Of a stretch of 64,000 nucleotides of DNA, positions 26,139 through 37,238 are shown piece by piece. Every line of letters begins with the position of its first letter. Position 1 is the first letter of the stretch. The position numbers and the translations under genes were made by a program. The notes below the pieces were generated by a model that was not told the origin of the DNA, searched no databases, and saw only the letters and a list, made by a program, of their open reading frames with translations. Source of the DNA: Duganella sacchari (lineage in GTDB: Bacteria; Pseudomonadota; Gammaproteobacteria; Burkholderiales; Burkholderiaceae_D); contig NZ_FRCX01000007.1 in assembly GCF_900143065.1 (NCBI RefSeq), positions 1 through 64,000 of the forward strand. Direction: 5' to 3'.

Positions 26139-26729
26139 ATGTCCAAGTCGCTGGAATTTCTGACCGAAGCGCTGCGCCGGCTGCCCGGCGTGGGGCCGAA
26201 GTCGGCGCAGCGCATGGCCTTCCATCTCCTGCAGCATGACCGCGAAGGCGCGGACATGCTGTCGCGCGCATTGCATCAGGCGGTCAGCGCCGTGCATCAC
26301 TGCGCACTCTGCAATACCTTTACCGAAGAAGACGTCTGCGACACCTGCAGCGACGAGGAGCGCGACCGCCACCTGCTGTGCGTGGTGGAGACGCCCGCCG
26401 ACCAGCTCATGATCGAGCAGACGCTCACGTACAAAGGCCTGTACTTTGTGCTCATGGGCCGGCTGTCGCCGCTGGATGGGATCGGTCCGCGCGACATTCA
26501 TCTGGAAAAGCTGGTGGCGCGCGCCACCGATGGCCTGGTTACCGAGGTGGTGCTGGCCACCAATTTCACCAACGAAGGCGAGGCCACCGCGCACTACATC
26601 AGCGAAATGCTGAAAGCGCGCGGTCTGCGGGTGAGCCGTCTGGCGCGCGGCGTGCCGGTTGGCGGGGAACTCGAATATGTAGACGCGGGCACCATCGCCC
26701 GCGCCATGCTGGATCGAAGGGCGACATGA
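26139..26729 (+). CDS. recR: Recombination protein RecR
   Basis: A 196-aa RecR with a helix-hairpin-helix near the N-terminus ([17 protein letters not shown]), a four-cysteine zinc motif ([16 protein letters not shown]), and a Toprim domain (about 80-175, starting near '[11 protein letters not shown]'). It acts with RecO/RecF in loading RecA. The stop overlaps the next start (ATGA). Confidence 0.97.
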   Translation: MSKSLEFLTEALRRLPGVGPKSAQRMAFHLLQHDREGADMLSRALHQAVSAVHHCALCNTFTEEDVCDTCSDEERDRHLLCVVETPADQLMIEQTLTYKGLYFVLMGRLSPLDGIGPRDIHLEKLVARATDGLVTEVVLATNFTNEGEATAHYISEMLKARGLRVSRLARGVPVGGELEYVDAGTIARAMLDRRAT

Positions 26730-27943
26730 CGACCAAGAACACCGCCGGGCCGTTGGCCGGCATCAAGGTACTGGAACTGGGCACGCTGATCGCGGGCCCT
26801 TTTTGTGCGCGCATGCTGGCGGAGTTTGGCGCCGAGGTCATCAAGGTCGAGTCGCCGGACGGCGGCGATCCGATCCGCAAATGGCGGGTGTTGAAAGATG
26901 GTACGTCGCTGTGGTGGTCGGTGCAGTCGCGCAACAAGAAATCGCTGACGCTGAACATGAAGCATGCGCAGGGCCGCGAGATCGCGCGCAAGCTGGCGCT
27001 GGAAGCGGACCTCATCATCGAGAACTACCGCCCTGGCGTGCTGGAAAAATGGGAGCTCGGCTACGAGCAGCTCAAGGCGGTTGATGCGTCAACCATCATG
27101 GTGCGCCTGTCGGGCTTTGGCCAGACCGGACCGATGAAGGATTTGCCGGGCTTTGGCGCCATCGGCGAATCGATGGGCGGCTTGCGCTATGTGTCTGGTC
27201 ACGCGGACCGGCCGCCGGTGCGCGTGGGCGTGTCGATCGGCGATTCGGTCGCCGCGTTGCATGGCGTGATCGGCGCCATGATGGCCTTGCGCCACCGCGA
27301 CGCGACCGGCGGCAAGCGCAAAGGCGAGGGCCAGATGGTGGACGTGGCCTTGTATGAATCGGTATTCAACCTGATGGAATCGCTGGTGCCGGAGTTTGAC
27401 CATGCGGGCGTGGTGCGCGAGCGCACGGGCGGTTCGCTGCCGGGCATCGTGCCGTCCAACACTTACACCACCAGGGATGGCGAAAACATCGTGATTGCCG
27501 GCAATGGCGATGCGATCTTCAAGCGGCTGATGCTGGCCATGGGCCGCATCGACATGGCCGGTAATCCTGAGCTGGAGCGCAACGACGGCCGCGTCAGGCA
27601 CACGCAGATGATCGACGATGCGATTCAGGCCTGGTGCGAGACGCAGGATATCGACAGCGCGCTGACCGTGCTGAAAGCGGCCGATGTCCCGGCCGGCAAA
27701 ATCTACTCCGTGCGCGACATGATGACGGACCCGCAATTCCTGGCGCGCGACATGTTCGAACAACACCAGTTCGCCGACGGCACGCCGGTCAAGCTGCCCG
27801 CGGTCTCGCCCAAGCTGTCGGCCACGCCAGGCCACACCAAATGGATAGGCCCAAGCCTGGGCCAGCACAACGACGAAATTCTCCAGTCCCTGGGCTACAC
27901 CGCGCAAGCCATTGCCGCGATGAAGCAGGATGGCGTGCTGTAG
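26726..27943 (+). CDS. CaiB/BaiF-type (class III) CoA-transferase
   Basis: A 405-aa formyl-CoA transferase-like enzyme. '[20 protein letters not shown]' at the N-terminus is typical and the catalytic Asp is probably D173 in [12 protein letters not shown]. Substrate cannot be told from sequence. Translation is coupled to recR by a four-base overlap; the longer open frame within recR is spurious. Confidence 0.88.
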   Translation: MTTKNTAGPLAGIKVLELGTLIAGPFCARMLAEFGAEVIKVESPDGGDPIRKWRVLKDGTSLWWSVQSRNKKSLTLNMKHAQGREIARKLALEADLIIENYRPGVLEKWELGYEQLKAVDASTIMVRLSGFGQTGPMKDLPGFGAIGESMGGLRYVSGHADRPPVRVGVSIGDSVAALHGVIGAMMALRHRDATGGKRKGEGQMVDVALYESVFNLMESLVPEFDHAGVVRERTGGSLPGIVPSNTYTTRDGENIVIAGNGDAIFKRLMLAMGRIDMAGNPELERNDGRVRHTQMIDDAIQAWCETQDIDSALTVLKAADVPAGKIYSVRDMMTDPQFLARDMFEQHQFADGTPVKLPAVSPKLSATPGHTKWIGPSLGQHNDEILQSLGYTAQAIAAMKQDGVL

Positions 27944-27948
27944 CCATA

Positions 27949-28254
27949 TCAGTCGGCGATGGCATATAAGGTCTGATGGCGGGTGATTGCAAGCGCAACC
28001 AGGCGCTGGAGGTCATTGAGGAATGATGGTTTTGCGGTAGGGTAGCGATGCGCCATGGTTGTGATTTCTTTTTGCAGACCTGGTAGTTCAATGGTAGTCG
28101 TATCGACATCTTCGAAGTAGTCGTGAAATCGCAAGATGCGGAATAACTTTAACTCTCGGGCATAAGCGATGAGTTCCTCATGTTCGGCCATCGATATGGG
28201 CACAACCTCAACCGGTGTGCCGTCTTGCGCTAATAAAGCAAAGTCCAGTGGCAT
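27949..28254 (-). CDS. Small acidic protein, putative immunity/antitoxin partner
   Basis: A 101-aa soluble acidic protein, not recognised. It has no signal peptide or membrane segment. It starts six bases after the stop of the toxin-like gene, so both are probably translated from one transcript. The size, acidic nature and position directly downstream of a basic nuclease-like protein are the usual arrangement of an immunity gene. Function is inference only. Confidence 0.6.
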   Translation of the reverse strand: MPLDFALLAQDGTPVEVVPISMAEHEELIAYARELKLFRILRFHDYFEDVDTTTIELPGLQKEITTMAHRYPTAKPSFLNDLQRLVALAITRHQTLYAIAD

Positions 28255-28260
28255 GATTTC

Positions 28261-28551
28261 CTACCTTCGGCCGGGAAACATGGTGACAAGGTCTCCATTT
28301 GGCCGCGTAAAAATAGTAACGATCGCAGTTGGCATGCCTGTGTCACGGTCTATGCCGATCGGCATACCGACGTCGAGCACCCGCTGAAGATTTCCTTTAT
28401 ACGGATAAGCCGGAAGAGCCGCAGCCTTATTCAGTAAATCCATCAAATCAACACTGAGATAGAATTTACTCTTTGATTTATGCCGTGTAAATTGCGACGC
28501 AATATGGTGACGCATGATATGCCGCCAAGCCCGCTTGGTAATATGAATCAC
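28261..28551 (-). CDS. Toxin-domain-like basic protein (possible BECR-type RNase)
   Basis: Start is a GTG whose last bases form the stop of the GGDEF-EAL gene (GTGA). The product is 96 aa, basic, and begins '[16 protein letters not shown]', then 'SKSKFYL', and ends '[17 protein letters not shown]'. This order (His-rich helix, Lys, terminal beta hairpin with Thr) resembles C-terminal toxin domains of the barnase/EndoU/colicin-like (BECR) group found on CDI and Rhs proteins. No delivery domain is attached. A longer open frame starting at 28644 overlaps the upstream gene and is unlikely. Confidence 0.6.
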   Translation of the reverse strand: MIHITKRAWRHIMRHHIASQFTRHKSKSKFYLSVDLMDLLNKAAALPAYPYKGNLQRVLDVGMPIGIDRDTGMPTAIVTIFTRPNGDLVTMFPGRR

Positions 28552-30641
28552 GTCATCGCCATTGCGCGCTGGCTGGCGAGCAGGCTGGGGATGAGCTCGG
28601 GTGGGGAGGGATGGCCCAGGTAGTAGCCTTGGGCCATGTCGCAACCGTATTGTTCCAGCAGGACCAGTTGGGCGTCGGTTTCCACGCCTTCGGCAACCAC
28701 CGCCATCTTCAGGCCGTGCGCCATGGCAACGATGGCGCGCGTGATGGCGGCGTTCTCTGCATCCAGCGGCAGGCCGCTGATGAAGCTGCGGTCTATTTTC
28801 AGCGCGCGGACGTCAAAGCGCTTGAGGTAGTTCATCGATGAGTAGCCGGTGCCGAAATCGTCGATCGACAAAAATACGCCGATGCCGCGCAACTGTTCCA
28901 GCGTGACCATGGTGGCGCGCGCGTCGTCCATGAGCGTGCCTTCGGTGAGTTCGAGTTCCAGCAGTTCGGCCGGCAGGCCGGTGTCGTGCAGGGCGGACAG
29001 CACGCTTTGCGTGAGGTTGTCATCCTTGAACTGCTTGGCCGACAGGTTCACCGCCACGCGCACCGGCCGCCTGCCGGGCAGTTGCCAGGTCGTGGCCTGC
29101 TGGCAGGCGGTGCGCAATACCCATTCGCCGATCGGTACGATGAGGCCGGTCTCTTCGGCCAGCGGAATGAATTCGGTCGGTGAGATCACGCCGCGCTCGG
29201 GATGCTTCCAGCGCACCAGCGCTTCAAAGCCGACGATCTGCGTGCTGGCAACGTCGATCTGCGGCTGGTAGAGCAGGTACAGTTCGTCATTCTGCAAGGC
29301 CTTGCGCAGGCCGACCTCCAGCTTCACATGGCTCATGATCTGCATGGTCAGCGAGGAGCTGTACAGCTTGGCGTTGTTCTTGCCGCAGTTCTTGGCGTGG
29401 TACATGGCTGTGTCCGCATACTTGAGCAGCGAGTTGCAGTCTTCGCCGTCTTCCGGATACAGCGAGATGCCGATGCTGGCGGTGACGAAGATCTCGTGCG
29501 CTTCCAGCAGGAAGGGCCGGCGCATGGCTTCCTTGACGCGTTGGGCGACGTTGAGCGCGTCCTCCACCTTGTCCAGGTCGGGGATCAGGATGGTAAATTC
29601 GTCGCCGCCCAGGCGGGCCAGGTTGGTGCACACCAGATCGCCGGGCCGCGTGGTGTCGCGCAGGCGATCGGACACGGCCTTGAGCAGATGGTCGCCGACA
29701 TCATGTCCCAGCGTGTCGTTGATGCGCTTGAACGCATCGAGGTCCATGAACAGCACGGCGAATTTTTTGTTGGCCTTGCGCGAGCGCACCAGTTCAGCCT
29801 CTAGCGTTTCCAGAAACGCCTGACGATTCGGGATGCCTGTCAGCGAGTCGCAATAGGCAAGGCGGCGGATTTGCTCTTCACTGCGCTTGCGCTCGCTAAT
29901 GTCGCGTACCAGACCCAGTACCTCGTTCGGGCCAGTGGCCACCAGCCGCGCTTCGAAGTGGCGCGCCGGCAGGGGCGCGGGACCGGGCAACGGCAGTTGA
30001 TAGTCCAGCGAACGGATGTGCTGGGTCTGCAGCACCGAGTGCACCTGCTCCAGCATGTGGCCGGCAATCTCCGGCGGCAACACCTGGCTAAGATGCCGGC
30101 CCACGCACAGGTCGCTGGCGAAGACACTGCTGGCCTCGTGGCCTTGTTCGTAATCGAGATAGTAGCCATCTTTGTTCATGCGAAAGAAAGTGTCGGGAAT
30201 CGCCGCCAGCACGGCGCGGTGCTGGGCATCGGCAATGCGCAGGCGGCTGATGGCGTCGCTGGCGCGCAGCACGTACAGCACGCGGTGACCCAGTATCGGC
30301 CAGTTGATGGGCTTGGACACGAAGTCGGTGGCGCCCGCCTCGTAGGCGCGCGTCACCGAGTCCAGCTCATCGCCGCCCGTGACCATGATGATGGGCACGG
30401 TACCGTGGGTTTCCAGCTGGCGGATCTCGCGGCACACGGCAAGGCCGTCCAGGCCGGGCATGTCCACATCCAGCAGCACCAGGTCGGGTGACGCGCTTTG
30501 ATAGCGGGCGATGGCCTGGAGGCCATCTTCCGCTTCGATGGCGTCCAGGCCGACCTGCGCCAGCATCTCGAGCATCAGCAAACGCATGGTGGGATCGTCG
30601 TCCGCGACCAGTACCAGGCCGCGCTTGGGGGAGGTTGCCAT
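28548..30641 (-). CDS. REC-PAS-GGDEF-EAL cyclic-di-GMP signalling protein
   Basis: A 697-aa cytoplasmic protein with a receiver domain (about 10-125, phospho-acceptor D58 in LLDVDMPG), a PAS domain (about 140-255), GGDEF (about 265-430, intact RLGGDEF) and EAL (about 440-690, EALVRWKHP with intact later motifs). Both cyclase and phosphodiesterase motifs look functional. The RxxD inhibitory site is not at its usual spacing. It begins two bases after the hybrid kinase stop, which is the likely phosphodonor. Confidence 0.93.
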   Translation of the reverse strand: MATSPKRGLVLVADDDPTMRLLMLEMLAQVGLDAIEAEDGLQAIARYQSASPDLVLLDVDMPGLDGLAVCREIRQLETHGTVPIIMVTGGDELDSVTRAYEAGATDFVSKPINWPILGHRVLYVLRASDAISRLRIADAQHRAVLAAIPDTFFRMNKDGYYLDYEQGHEASSVFASDLCVGRHLSQVLPPEIAGHMLEQVHSVLQTQHIRSLDYQLPLPGPAPLPARHFEARLVATGPNEVLGLVRDISERKRSEEQIRRLAYCDSLTGIPNRQAFLETLEAELVRSRKANKKFAVLFMDLDAFKRINDTLGHDVGDHLLKAVSDRLRDTTRPGDLVCTNLARLGGDEFTILIPDLDKVEDALNVAQRVKEAMRRPFLLEAHEIFVTASIGISLYPEDGEDCNSLLKYADTAMYHAKNCGKNNAKLYSSSLTMQIMSHVKLEVGLRKALQNDELYLLYQPQIDVASTQIVGFEALVRWKHPERGVISPTEFIPLAEETGLIVPIGEWVLRTACQQATTWQLPGRRPVRVAVNLSAKQFKDDNLTQSVLSALHDTGLPAELLELELTEGTLMDDARATMVTLEQLRGIGVFLSIDDFGTGYSSMNYLKRFDVRALKIDRSFISGLPLDAENAAITRAIVAMAHGLKMAVVAEGVETDAQLVLLEQYGCDMAQGYYLGHPSPPELIPSLLASQRAMAMT

Positions 30642-30643
30642 GA

Positions 30644-33385
30644 TCAGATTTCCTTTTCCAGGAGGGCTCCCAACGCCTGCCGCGCGGCCTGGAAAGAGCG
30701 TTCCATATCGGCCAGCAGTGGCGCGGCGCCGGCGGTGGTGTCGTTGCGTCCTAGTTGTTCCAGTTCCTTGCTGCGCTGCGCCAGCGCGTCGGCGCCGACG
30801 TTGGCGGCGCTGGACTTGAGGCTGTGCGCGGCCTTGCGCATCCCTTCCGTATTGTCGGCCGTAATGGCCTGGCGGATGGTGTGCAGATGGGTGGGTGTGT
30901 CGTGGAGGAAGGCGTACAGCACGCGCTCCAGCAGGGCGCCGCCATTGTTCGGGCTGAGCGCGCGTATATTGTCCAGTGCCTGCAGGTTGATGTGTTCGTC
31001 CGCCTGCGGTGGCGCTGGCTCGGCAGGCGCGGCCGCGATGCGGGGCAGGTTGATCCAGCGGGACAGTGTCTGCCCCAGCGCCTGCTGGGTGAACGGCTTG
31101 CTCAGGTAGTCATCCATGCCGGCGGCAAGACAGGATTCGCGGTCGCCTTGCAGCGCGTTGGCGGTGATCGCGATGATGGGCAGGTTGCGCGCGCGGCCAT
31201 GTTGCTGTTCGTGACGGCGGATTTCGGTGGTGGCGGCAAAACCGTCCATCACGGGCATCTGGCAGTCCATGAGGATGACGTCGAAGTCGTCTTCCTGGAC
31301 GGAGTGCAGCGCTTCTTCGCCATTGCAGGCGCGGCGCACGTCGAGCCCCAGACCTTCCAGCATCGCGCTGGCGACTTCAACGTTGACGGGGTTGTCTTCG
31401 GCAAGCAGAACCTTGCGGCCCTTGCGCACGCGTGACGCGTTGCCGGCGCTGAGTGTCGTCAACGGCGGTGCGGCTGCTGCGCTGGCGGCGCGCGTCTCGC
31501 GTCCGCGTGCCGGGGGGGTGAGGGCTTCGTACAAATCGCAGTCACGCGCGGGCTTGATGAGCTGGAACGCAGCGCCCGCTGTGCGTAGCTGCACGTTATC
31601 GGCAGCGTTGTGTTCGGTGCTGAGCAGGAGTAGCCGCGTGGCGCACAATGCCGGCTCGCCGTGGATGGCGGCCGCCAGCGCCAGGCCGCTGGTGCGGGGC
31701 AGCTGCATGTCGAGCAGTGCGGCATCATAAGCTTGTCCGCTGGCGGCCGCTTGCAGCAGCTGGGGCAGGGCGTCGGTAGCGCTGGCGTGGGCGCAGTGGA
31801 TGCGCCACGACGTCAGCTGCCGCTCCAGCGCGCTGCGGCTGGCAGGGTTGTCATCGACTATCAAAGCGCGGATTCCCTGGGTGGCGGTGGACGGGTCGTC
31901 GCTGTCAACACGACGTTTGTCAAAATTTACGGCAAACCAAAACACCGAACCTTGAGTTAGCGCATGATCCACGCCAATTTCGCCACCCATGAGTCCCACC
32001 AGTTGTTTTGAGATCGCCAGTCCCAGGCCGGTGCCGCCGTGTTTGCGCGTGGTGGAACCGTCGGCTTGTGAGAAGGAATCGAAGATGCGCGCGCGTGCTT
32101 CGGCGGAGATGCCGATGCCGGTGTCATGGACTTCAAACCGCAGTCCCACCGATTGCGCGTCTTCCTGCACCACATGCACTTTGACGGTGATCTGGCCGCT
32201 GTCGGTAAATTTGATGGCGTTGCCAAGCAGGTTGAACAGCACCTGGCGCAGACGGTTGGGATCGCCGCAGATCGCCAGCGGGATGTGGTGGGCGACGTCC
32301 AGCTCCAGCCGCAGTCCCTTGGCCTGCGCCTGTGGCGAAAACACATTCTCGATGTCGTCCAGCAGGTCGCGGAAATTGAAGTGGATGTATTCCACCGTGA
32401 GCTTGCCCGCTTCGATTTTGGAAAAGTCGAGAATGTCGTTGATGATGACCAGCAGATGCTCGCCCGAGCGCTTGACCATGCTGGTGTAGTGGCGCTGCTG
32501 GTCCGACAGGCGGGTTGCCAGCAGCAGGTCGGTCATGCCGAGGACGCCGTTCATGGGGGTACGGATTTCGTGGCTCATGGTGGCCAGGAAGGCGCTCTTG
32601 GCCTGGCTCGCGGCCTCGGCGGCGTTCTTGGCTTTTTCCAGTTGTTCGGTGCGGACGCTGACCTGGCGCTCCAGCTGGTCGCGATACTGGGCCAGCGCGG
32701 CATCGCGGCCTTCGACTTGCGCCAGCATGTCGTTGAAGCTGTCGATCAATGCGCCGAGCTCGTCATTGCGCTGATGGGCGATGCGTGGTGTGGCTGCGCC
32801 CTGGCTGACTTGCCGGGCGGCGGCGATGAGCTGCTTGACAGGCTCGCTGAGGCTGTTCTTGAAGCGTGCCGCGTTCAGCCGGGCCAGCGTGAAGGACAAG
32901 ACGGCGGCAAATGCGGCGACGCCGAGGGTTTTCAGGATCTCCGGCCACATGTGGCTTTGCGTGGCCTCCAGCAGCAGGACACTGTCGCCGTCGCGCAGTG
33001 CATGGTAGAGGCGCGTGGTGGCAGCCCAGGGGGGGCCGTTGTGTTCGACACGGATGCGGAGGTCATCGATGGCCGCTGGCGCATCCGACGCGGCTTGATC
33101 CGGTGGCAGCAGGGGGGACCGGTAGCGGCTGCGCAGTGTGCCGTCGTTGTCGTAGATGACTGCTTGCAGGATGGTGTCATCGGCAACGAGGGCGTCAAGG
33201 ACAGGCTGGCGCTCGCTGAGGAGCATGGCGGCCAGGATGGTGAGCCGCTGAGCATCCTTCTCGCGATGGCTGACGACAGAGGCTGCTGCAAACAGCACAA
33301 ATACCAGCAGCAGCGCGCTGCCGGTCGACACCACCGAGATGCGCGTGAGCTTTTGATGCGGACCGGAGCGTTCAATGTTGAACAT
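30644..33385 (-). CDS. Hybrid sensor histidine kinase (HAMP-HisKA-HATPase-REC-REC-Hpt)
   Basis: A 913-aa BarA-like phosphorelay kinase. Membrane helices lie at about 18-38 and 152-168 around a periplasmic loop, followed by HAMP (about 180-235) and the phospho-His H272 in [15 protein letters not shown]. The ATPase shows DTGIGI and [11 protein letters not shown]. There is a first receiver-like domain (IRALIVDDN), a canonical second receiver ([10 protein letters not shown], then [11 protein letters not shown]) and a C-terminal Hpt ([14 protein letters not shown]). First gene of the signalling operon. Confidence 0.93.
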   Translation of the reverse strand: MFNIERSGPHQKLTRISVVSTGSALLLVFVLFAAASVVSHREKDAQRLTILAAMLLSERQPVLDALVADDTILQAVIYDNDGTLRSRYRSPLLPPDQAASDAPAAIDDLRIRVEHNGPPWAATTRLYHALRDGDSVLLLEATQSHMWPEILKTLGVAAFAAVLSFTLARLNAARFKNSLSEPVKQLIAAARQVSQGAATPRIAHQRNDELGALIDSFNDMLAQVEGRDAALAQYRDQLERQVSVRTEQLEKAKNAAEAASQAKSAFLATMSHEIRTPMNGVLGMTDLLLATRLSDQQRHYTSMVKRSGEHLLVIINDILDFSKIEAGKLTVEYIHFNFRDLLDDIENVFSPQAQAKGLRLELDVAHHIPLAICGDPNRLRQVLFNLLGNAIKFTDSGQITVKVHVVQEDAQSVGLRFEVHDTGIGISAEARARIFDSFSQADGSTTRKHGGTGLGLAISKQLVGLMGGEIGVDHALTQGSVFWFAVNFDKRRVDSDDPSTATQGIRALIVDDNPASRSALERQLTSWRIHCAHASATDALPQLLQAAASGQAYDAALLDMQLPRTSGLALAAAIHGEPALCATRLLLLSTEHNAADNVQLRTAGAAFQLIKPARDCDLYEALTPPARGRETRAASAAAAPPLTTLSAGNASRVRKGRKVLLAEDNPVNVEVASAMLEGLGLDVRRACNGEEALHSVQEDDFDVILMDCQMPVMDGFAATTEIRRHEQQHGRARNLPIIAITANALQGDRESCLAAGMDDYLSKPFTQQALGQTLSRWINLPRIAAAPAEPAPPQADEHINLQALDNIRALSPNNGGALLERVLYAFLHDTPTHLHTIRQAITADNTEGMRKAAHSLKSSAANVGADALAQRSKELEQLGRNDTTAGAAPLLADMERSFQAARQALGALLEKEI

Positions 33386-33516
33386 CGCAAGGCCTCATTC
33401 ATAAATGCCAATAAGAAAAATATATGCTGCAGGCAAGCTCGACTTTGATCCGGGTTAAGGCGGGCACGTTTGCGCCAGCTCAAACAACCCATGCGTGACA
33501 GTTGCAAGCTGTGGGA

Positions 33517-34713
33517 ATGGAACGCAAAAAAATCTTGTTTGTGGCGGAAGCGGTCACACTGGCGCATGTGGGGCGTCCGCTCGCGCTGGCGCAGACGCTG
33601 GACCGGCAACGCTACGAGGTGCACTTTGCCTGCGCGCCGGGCTATGAGATGTTCCTGGCGGGGAGCGATCTCAGCACATGGGTGCTGCACAGCATTTCCG
33701 GCGAACGTTTTCTGGCGGCGCTCGCGGCCGGCAAGCCGGTCTACGACCGGGCCACACTGGCGCAGTACGTGCTGGATGATGTGGCGCTGCTGGAGGCGGT
33801 GCGGCCGGATGTGGTGGTGGGCGACTTCCGTTTGTCGCTGTCGGTCAGCGCGCGTGTGGCGCGGGTGCCGTACGTGGCACTGATCAACGCTTACTGGAGT
33901 CCGTACGTCAAACAGCACTACCATGTGCCGGCGCTGCCGATGACGCGCGTGTTGCCGATTGCACTCGCGGAGCGTCTGTTTCGTGGCGTGAGGCCGCTGG
34001 CGTTCGCCTTGCATAGCCGTCCGCTCAACAAGGTGCGGCGCGCGTATCGCCTGCCATCGCTGGGCTACGACTTGCGGCGCATCTACACTGATGCGGACCA
34101 CGTGCTGTACCCGGATCTGCCCGAGATGTTTCCGCCGCTCGACATGCCGACAACGCACAGTTATCTGGGACCGGTGATCTGGTCGCCGCCCGTGGCCTTG
34201 CCGGCATGGTGGGATACCTTGCCGGCTGGCCGGCGTATCGTCTATGTCACGCTGGGCAGTTCGGGGCAGGCAGCGTTGCTGCCGACCTTGCTAGACGCCC
34301 TGGCGCCGCTGCCGGTCACGGTGCTGGTGGCAACTGCGGGCCATGCAGTGCCGGCCAGCGTGCCGTCCAATGCGCACCTGGCGCCGTATCTGCCGGGCAT
34401 GTTGGCCGCACAGCGCGCCAGTCTGGTGGTCTGCAATGGCGGCAGTCCGACCAGCCAGCAGGCGCTGGTGGCGGGCGTGCCGGTGCTGGGGATCGCCGGA
34501 AATCTGGACCAGTACCTCAACATGCAGGGCGTGTTGCGCATGGGCGCCGGCATCCTGTTGCGTTCGGACCGGGTGCGGGAAAAGCAGCTGCGCGCGGCAA
34601 CGCTGCAATTGCTGGAACACGCCGGTCCGCGTGCGGCGGCGGCCGGCGTGTCCTTGCAGTGCCTGCGCTACGACGCAGGAGGGCGTCTGGCGCAGCTGCT
34701 GGCAGCGATTTAA
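33517..34713 (+). CDS. GT1-family glycosyltransferase (UGT/MGT-like)
   Basis: A 398-aa protein with the GT-B fold. The N-terminal half starts 'KILFVAEAVTLAHVGRPLAL' and the C-terminal half holds the donor-binding block 'VVCNGGSPTSQQALVAGVPV' with Gly-rich and downstream Gln residues. Acceptor unknown; macrolide, lipid or carotenoid glycosyltransferases share this pattern. The ATG at 33517 is preferred over a TTG 15 bases upstream. The stop overlaps that of the convergent TonB receptor by four bases. Confidence 0.8.
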   Translation: MERKKILFVAEAVTLAHVGRPLALAQTLDRQRYEVHFACAPGYEMFLAGSDLSTWVLHSISGERFLAALAAGKPVYDRATLAQYVLDDVALLEAVRPDVVVGDFRLSLSVSARVARVPYVALINAYWSPYVKQHYHVPALPMTRVLPIALAERLFRGVRPLAFALHSRPLNKVRRAYRLPSLGYDLRRIYTDADHVLYPDLPEMFPPLDMPTTHSYLGPVIWSPPVALPAWWDTLPAGRRIVYVTLGSSGQAALLPTLLDALAPLPVTVLVATAGHAVPASVPSNAHLAPYLPGMLAAQRASLVVCNGGSPTSQQALVAGVPVLGIAGNLDQYLNMQGVLRMGAGILLRSDRVREKQLRAATLQLLEHAGPRAAAAGVSLQCLRYDAGGRLAQLLAAI

Positions 34714-37130
34714 AGCTGGGCGCGCAATTCCAGCGCAATCACGCGCGGTTTGCTGACGTAGACGTACGGCGAACCCACGGCCGAGCCCAGCGTACTGACC
34801 GACACATACTGTTTGTTGGTCAGGTTGCTGACCACCAGGCCAACACCCCAGCGGCCGGACGCCGCCGTCCAGCCCACGCGCGCGTCCACGCGTTCACGCG
34901 CCTTGCCCGCGCCGACCACGCTGTCCGGCAGGCAGTTGCCGGTCGCGCTGGTGTCGGCATTGCAGCGCTTCTTGCCCTGATAGCCGTACATCAGGTTGAC
35001 GTCAGCCTTGCCGTCGGCGACCGGCCACTTGGCGGCCACGCCAGCCGAGGCGCTCAGGTACGGCGCGCCTGCCGGCTGACCATCCAGGCTGACGCCGGTT
35101 GGGGCGACATAATGGTCGTAGGTCTGGTCCAGATATTCCAGCGAGCCGTTCAGGCGCCAGATGCGGTTCAGCTTCCACTGGCCTTCCAGATCCACGCCGG
35201 TGGCCTTCTGGTCGCTGTTGACGATCTGATAGACCGGGATGCCGCTGGTGGCGCTGGCCGGCACCAGCGTCAGGCTTTGCAGGTTGGTGTATTTGTAGCG
35301 GAACACGGAAGCGCCGTAGCTCAGGCCCAGCGAATTCACGCTGCCTTTCAGGCCGGCCTCCAGATTGGTCACCAACTCCTTGTCGTATTGGCCGTTGACG
35401 CCCACCGCATCAAAGCCGCCGGACTGGTAGCCCTTGCTCCACGATACATATGCCATGTGGTCCGGCGTCAGGTGATGGTCGAGCACGACACGCGGGCTGA
35501 AGTTGTTCCAGCTCTTGTCCGCGCTGAACGCCGCCTTGGCCGAGCCTGGATTGGTGAACTGGATATTGCTCGTCGTGACCGCCTTGAGCGTGGCCGCCTG
35601 GGTTGCGGTCAGCAGTCTGGCGGCGACTAGCGACGGGAAGAAATTGGCCTGGTTGAGCGCGGCCAGTGTGGTGTCCAGTCCGCTTGCGGTACGCGCCGGG
35701 TTGTACCAGCTGAACGATTTCTGGTCGTGCGTGTAGCGGCCACCCAGCGTCAGGTTGCTGCTGTCGCTGACGTGCCAGATGGCGTCGCCATACACGGCGT
35801 AGGCGCGGTACTCGCCCTTGTCGTGCATGTACTCGGACCAGGACTGGCCCAGCAGGTTGACGCCTTGCAGCGCGGCGTTGCCGGTGGCCTTGCCCAGGCC
35901 CTGTGCCAGCGCGGTCAGCGTGGCATATGGCGACAGGCCGGCCGAGTGGTTGATGATGGTGTCCAGCGAGGTGGTGGTGGCCGACACGCTCTGCACCGAC
36001 GCCGCACGTTCGCGGTAGGCGCTGACGCCGCTGACCCAGTTGATCTTGCCGGTCTCGCCGCTGAGCTTGAACTCCTGCTGCCAGGTCGCGTTGGATTCAA
36101 CGATGCCGGTGGACAGCGCCGTGGCCGCGTTGGCGCCCGCATCGTTATCCTGCCAGTTCTGGGCGTTGTAGTGGCGGTAGGCCGTGGTGCTGGTCAGCGT
36201 GGCAAACGACAACGGGGTTTCGATGCGCAGCGTCACGCCGTCGAAGGTGCGGCCCTGCATGTCCGGCTCGGCGTCATTGTTGAGCTGGGTATTCAGCGGA
36301 TTGGTCCACGTGGCCGGGCCGCCGTAATTGATCTTGTTGTTGGTGAGCGAGAACACGGGCGGGCCGGAGGCGCGCATCACCTCATGTTCCCAGCTCAGCG
36401 TGGCGGCGCTGTCGTCGCCTTGCCAGCGCACGGCCGCGCGCACGCCGCGGTCGCCATCATCGCCCATGCGCTTGCCGTTGTAGGCGTTGCGTGCCCAGCC
36501 GTCATCCTGCTGGGTAACGGCGGAAATCCGCAGCGACAGGCTGTCGGTCAGCGGCGTGTTGTACAGGGCTTCCGCGTGGCGCGTGCCGTGGCTGCCGACG
36601 CGCACCAGGCCGTTGGCTTCGACGCGATTGACAGGGTCATTGGTGACGATGGAAATGGCGCCTGCCGCAGCGTTGCGGCCAAACAGCGTGCCTTGCGGCC
36701 CCTTCAGCACCTCGATGCGCTTGACGTCGTTGAAGTTGAGCAGTGAGCCGCCATTCTTGCCGGTGTAGACGCCATCGGTGTAAATGCCCACCGGAGAATC
36801 GGTGCCGATGCCGAAGTCTTGCGTGCCCACACCGCGCAGGTAGACCGATGGCCGCACGGACTGCGAGGTATCGATCGACAGGCCCGGCACGAAGGCATCC
36901 ACATCGCCGAGGTTGGCAACGCCGATGTCCTTGAGCGCGGCGCCCGACATGGTCTGGACGGCAATCGGGACGTTTTGAATTTGCTGGCTGCGGCTCTGGG
37001 CCGTCACCACGACCACTTGTTCCGTCTCTTGTGCAAAGCTGGTGGTCGTGGCCATGCTTGCCAGCGCCACACTGACCGCGCTGGCGCACAAGCGCAGCGG
37101 CAGCCGTTGTTGAATCAAACTCACTTTCAT
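34710..37130 (-). CDS. TonB-dependent outer-membrane receptor
   Basis: An 806-aa receptor with signal peptide (cleavage near TSFAQ), a plug domain (about 45-165, with VAVQTMSGAAL-like and 'GRNAAAGAISIVTNDP' segments) and a 22-strand barrel ending in an aromatic-poor LRAQL. The start at 37130 (MKVSLIQQR) is uncertain because GGGAG abuts the ATG. The plug style is that of the iron/sugar-type receptors common in Sphingomonads and Oxalobacteraceae. The ligand is unknown; the divergent regulator suggests substrate induction. Confidence 0.9.
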   Translation of the reverse strand: MKVSLIQQRLPLRLCASAVSVALASMATTTSFAQETEQVVVVTAQSRSQQIQNVPIAVQTMSGAALKDIGVANLGDVDAFVPGLSIDTSQSVRPSVYLRGVGTQDFGIGTDSPVGIYTDGVYTGKNGGSLLNFNDVKRIEVLKGPQGTLFGRNAAAGAISIVTNDPVNRVEANGLVRVGSHGTRHAEALYNTPLTDSLSLRISAVTQQDDGWARNAYNGKRMGDDGDRGVRAAVRWQGDDSAATLSWEHEVMRASGPPVFSLTNNKINYGGPATWTNPLNTQLNNDAEPDMQGRTFDGVTLRIETPLSFATLTSTTAYRHYNAQNWQDNDAGANAATALSTGIVESNATWQQEFKLSGETGKINWVSGVSAYRERAASVQSVSATTTSLDTIINHSAGLSPYATLTALAQGLGKATGNAALQGVNLLGQSWSEYMHDKGEYRAYAVYGDAIWHVSDSSNLTLGGRYTHDQKSFSWYNPARTASGLDTTLAALNQANFFPSLVAARLLTATQAATLKAVTTSNIQFTNPGSAKAAFSADKSWNNFSPRVVLDHHLTPDHMAYVSWSKGYQSGGFDAVGVNGQYDKELVTNLEAGLKGSVNSLGLSYGASVFRYKYTNLQSLTLVPASATSGIPVYQIVNSDQKATGVDLEGQWKLNRIWRLNGSLEYLDQTYDHYVAPTGVSLDGQPAGAPYLSASAGVAAKWPVADGKADVNLMYGYQGKKRCNADTSATGNCLPDSVVGAGKARERVDARVGWTAASGRWGVGLVVSNLTNKQYVSVSTLGSAVGSPYVYVSKPRVIALELRAQL

Positions 37131-37238
37131 CTCCCGTTGAACGTACAATTTTTGACTTCAAAACGCCGGCTGATCGCCTGCTGAAAATGATTCTAAGGTT
37201 TGCTTTCTTCTAAAAATAGGAGCAATATCGCCATAATC

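Noticed and set aside
28261..28644. Longer form of the toxin-like protein starting at 28644
   Set aside because: The extra residues overlap the EAL-coding region in another frame; the GTG overlapping the stop is the natural start.
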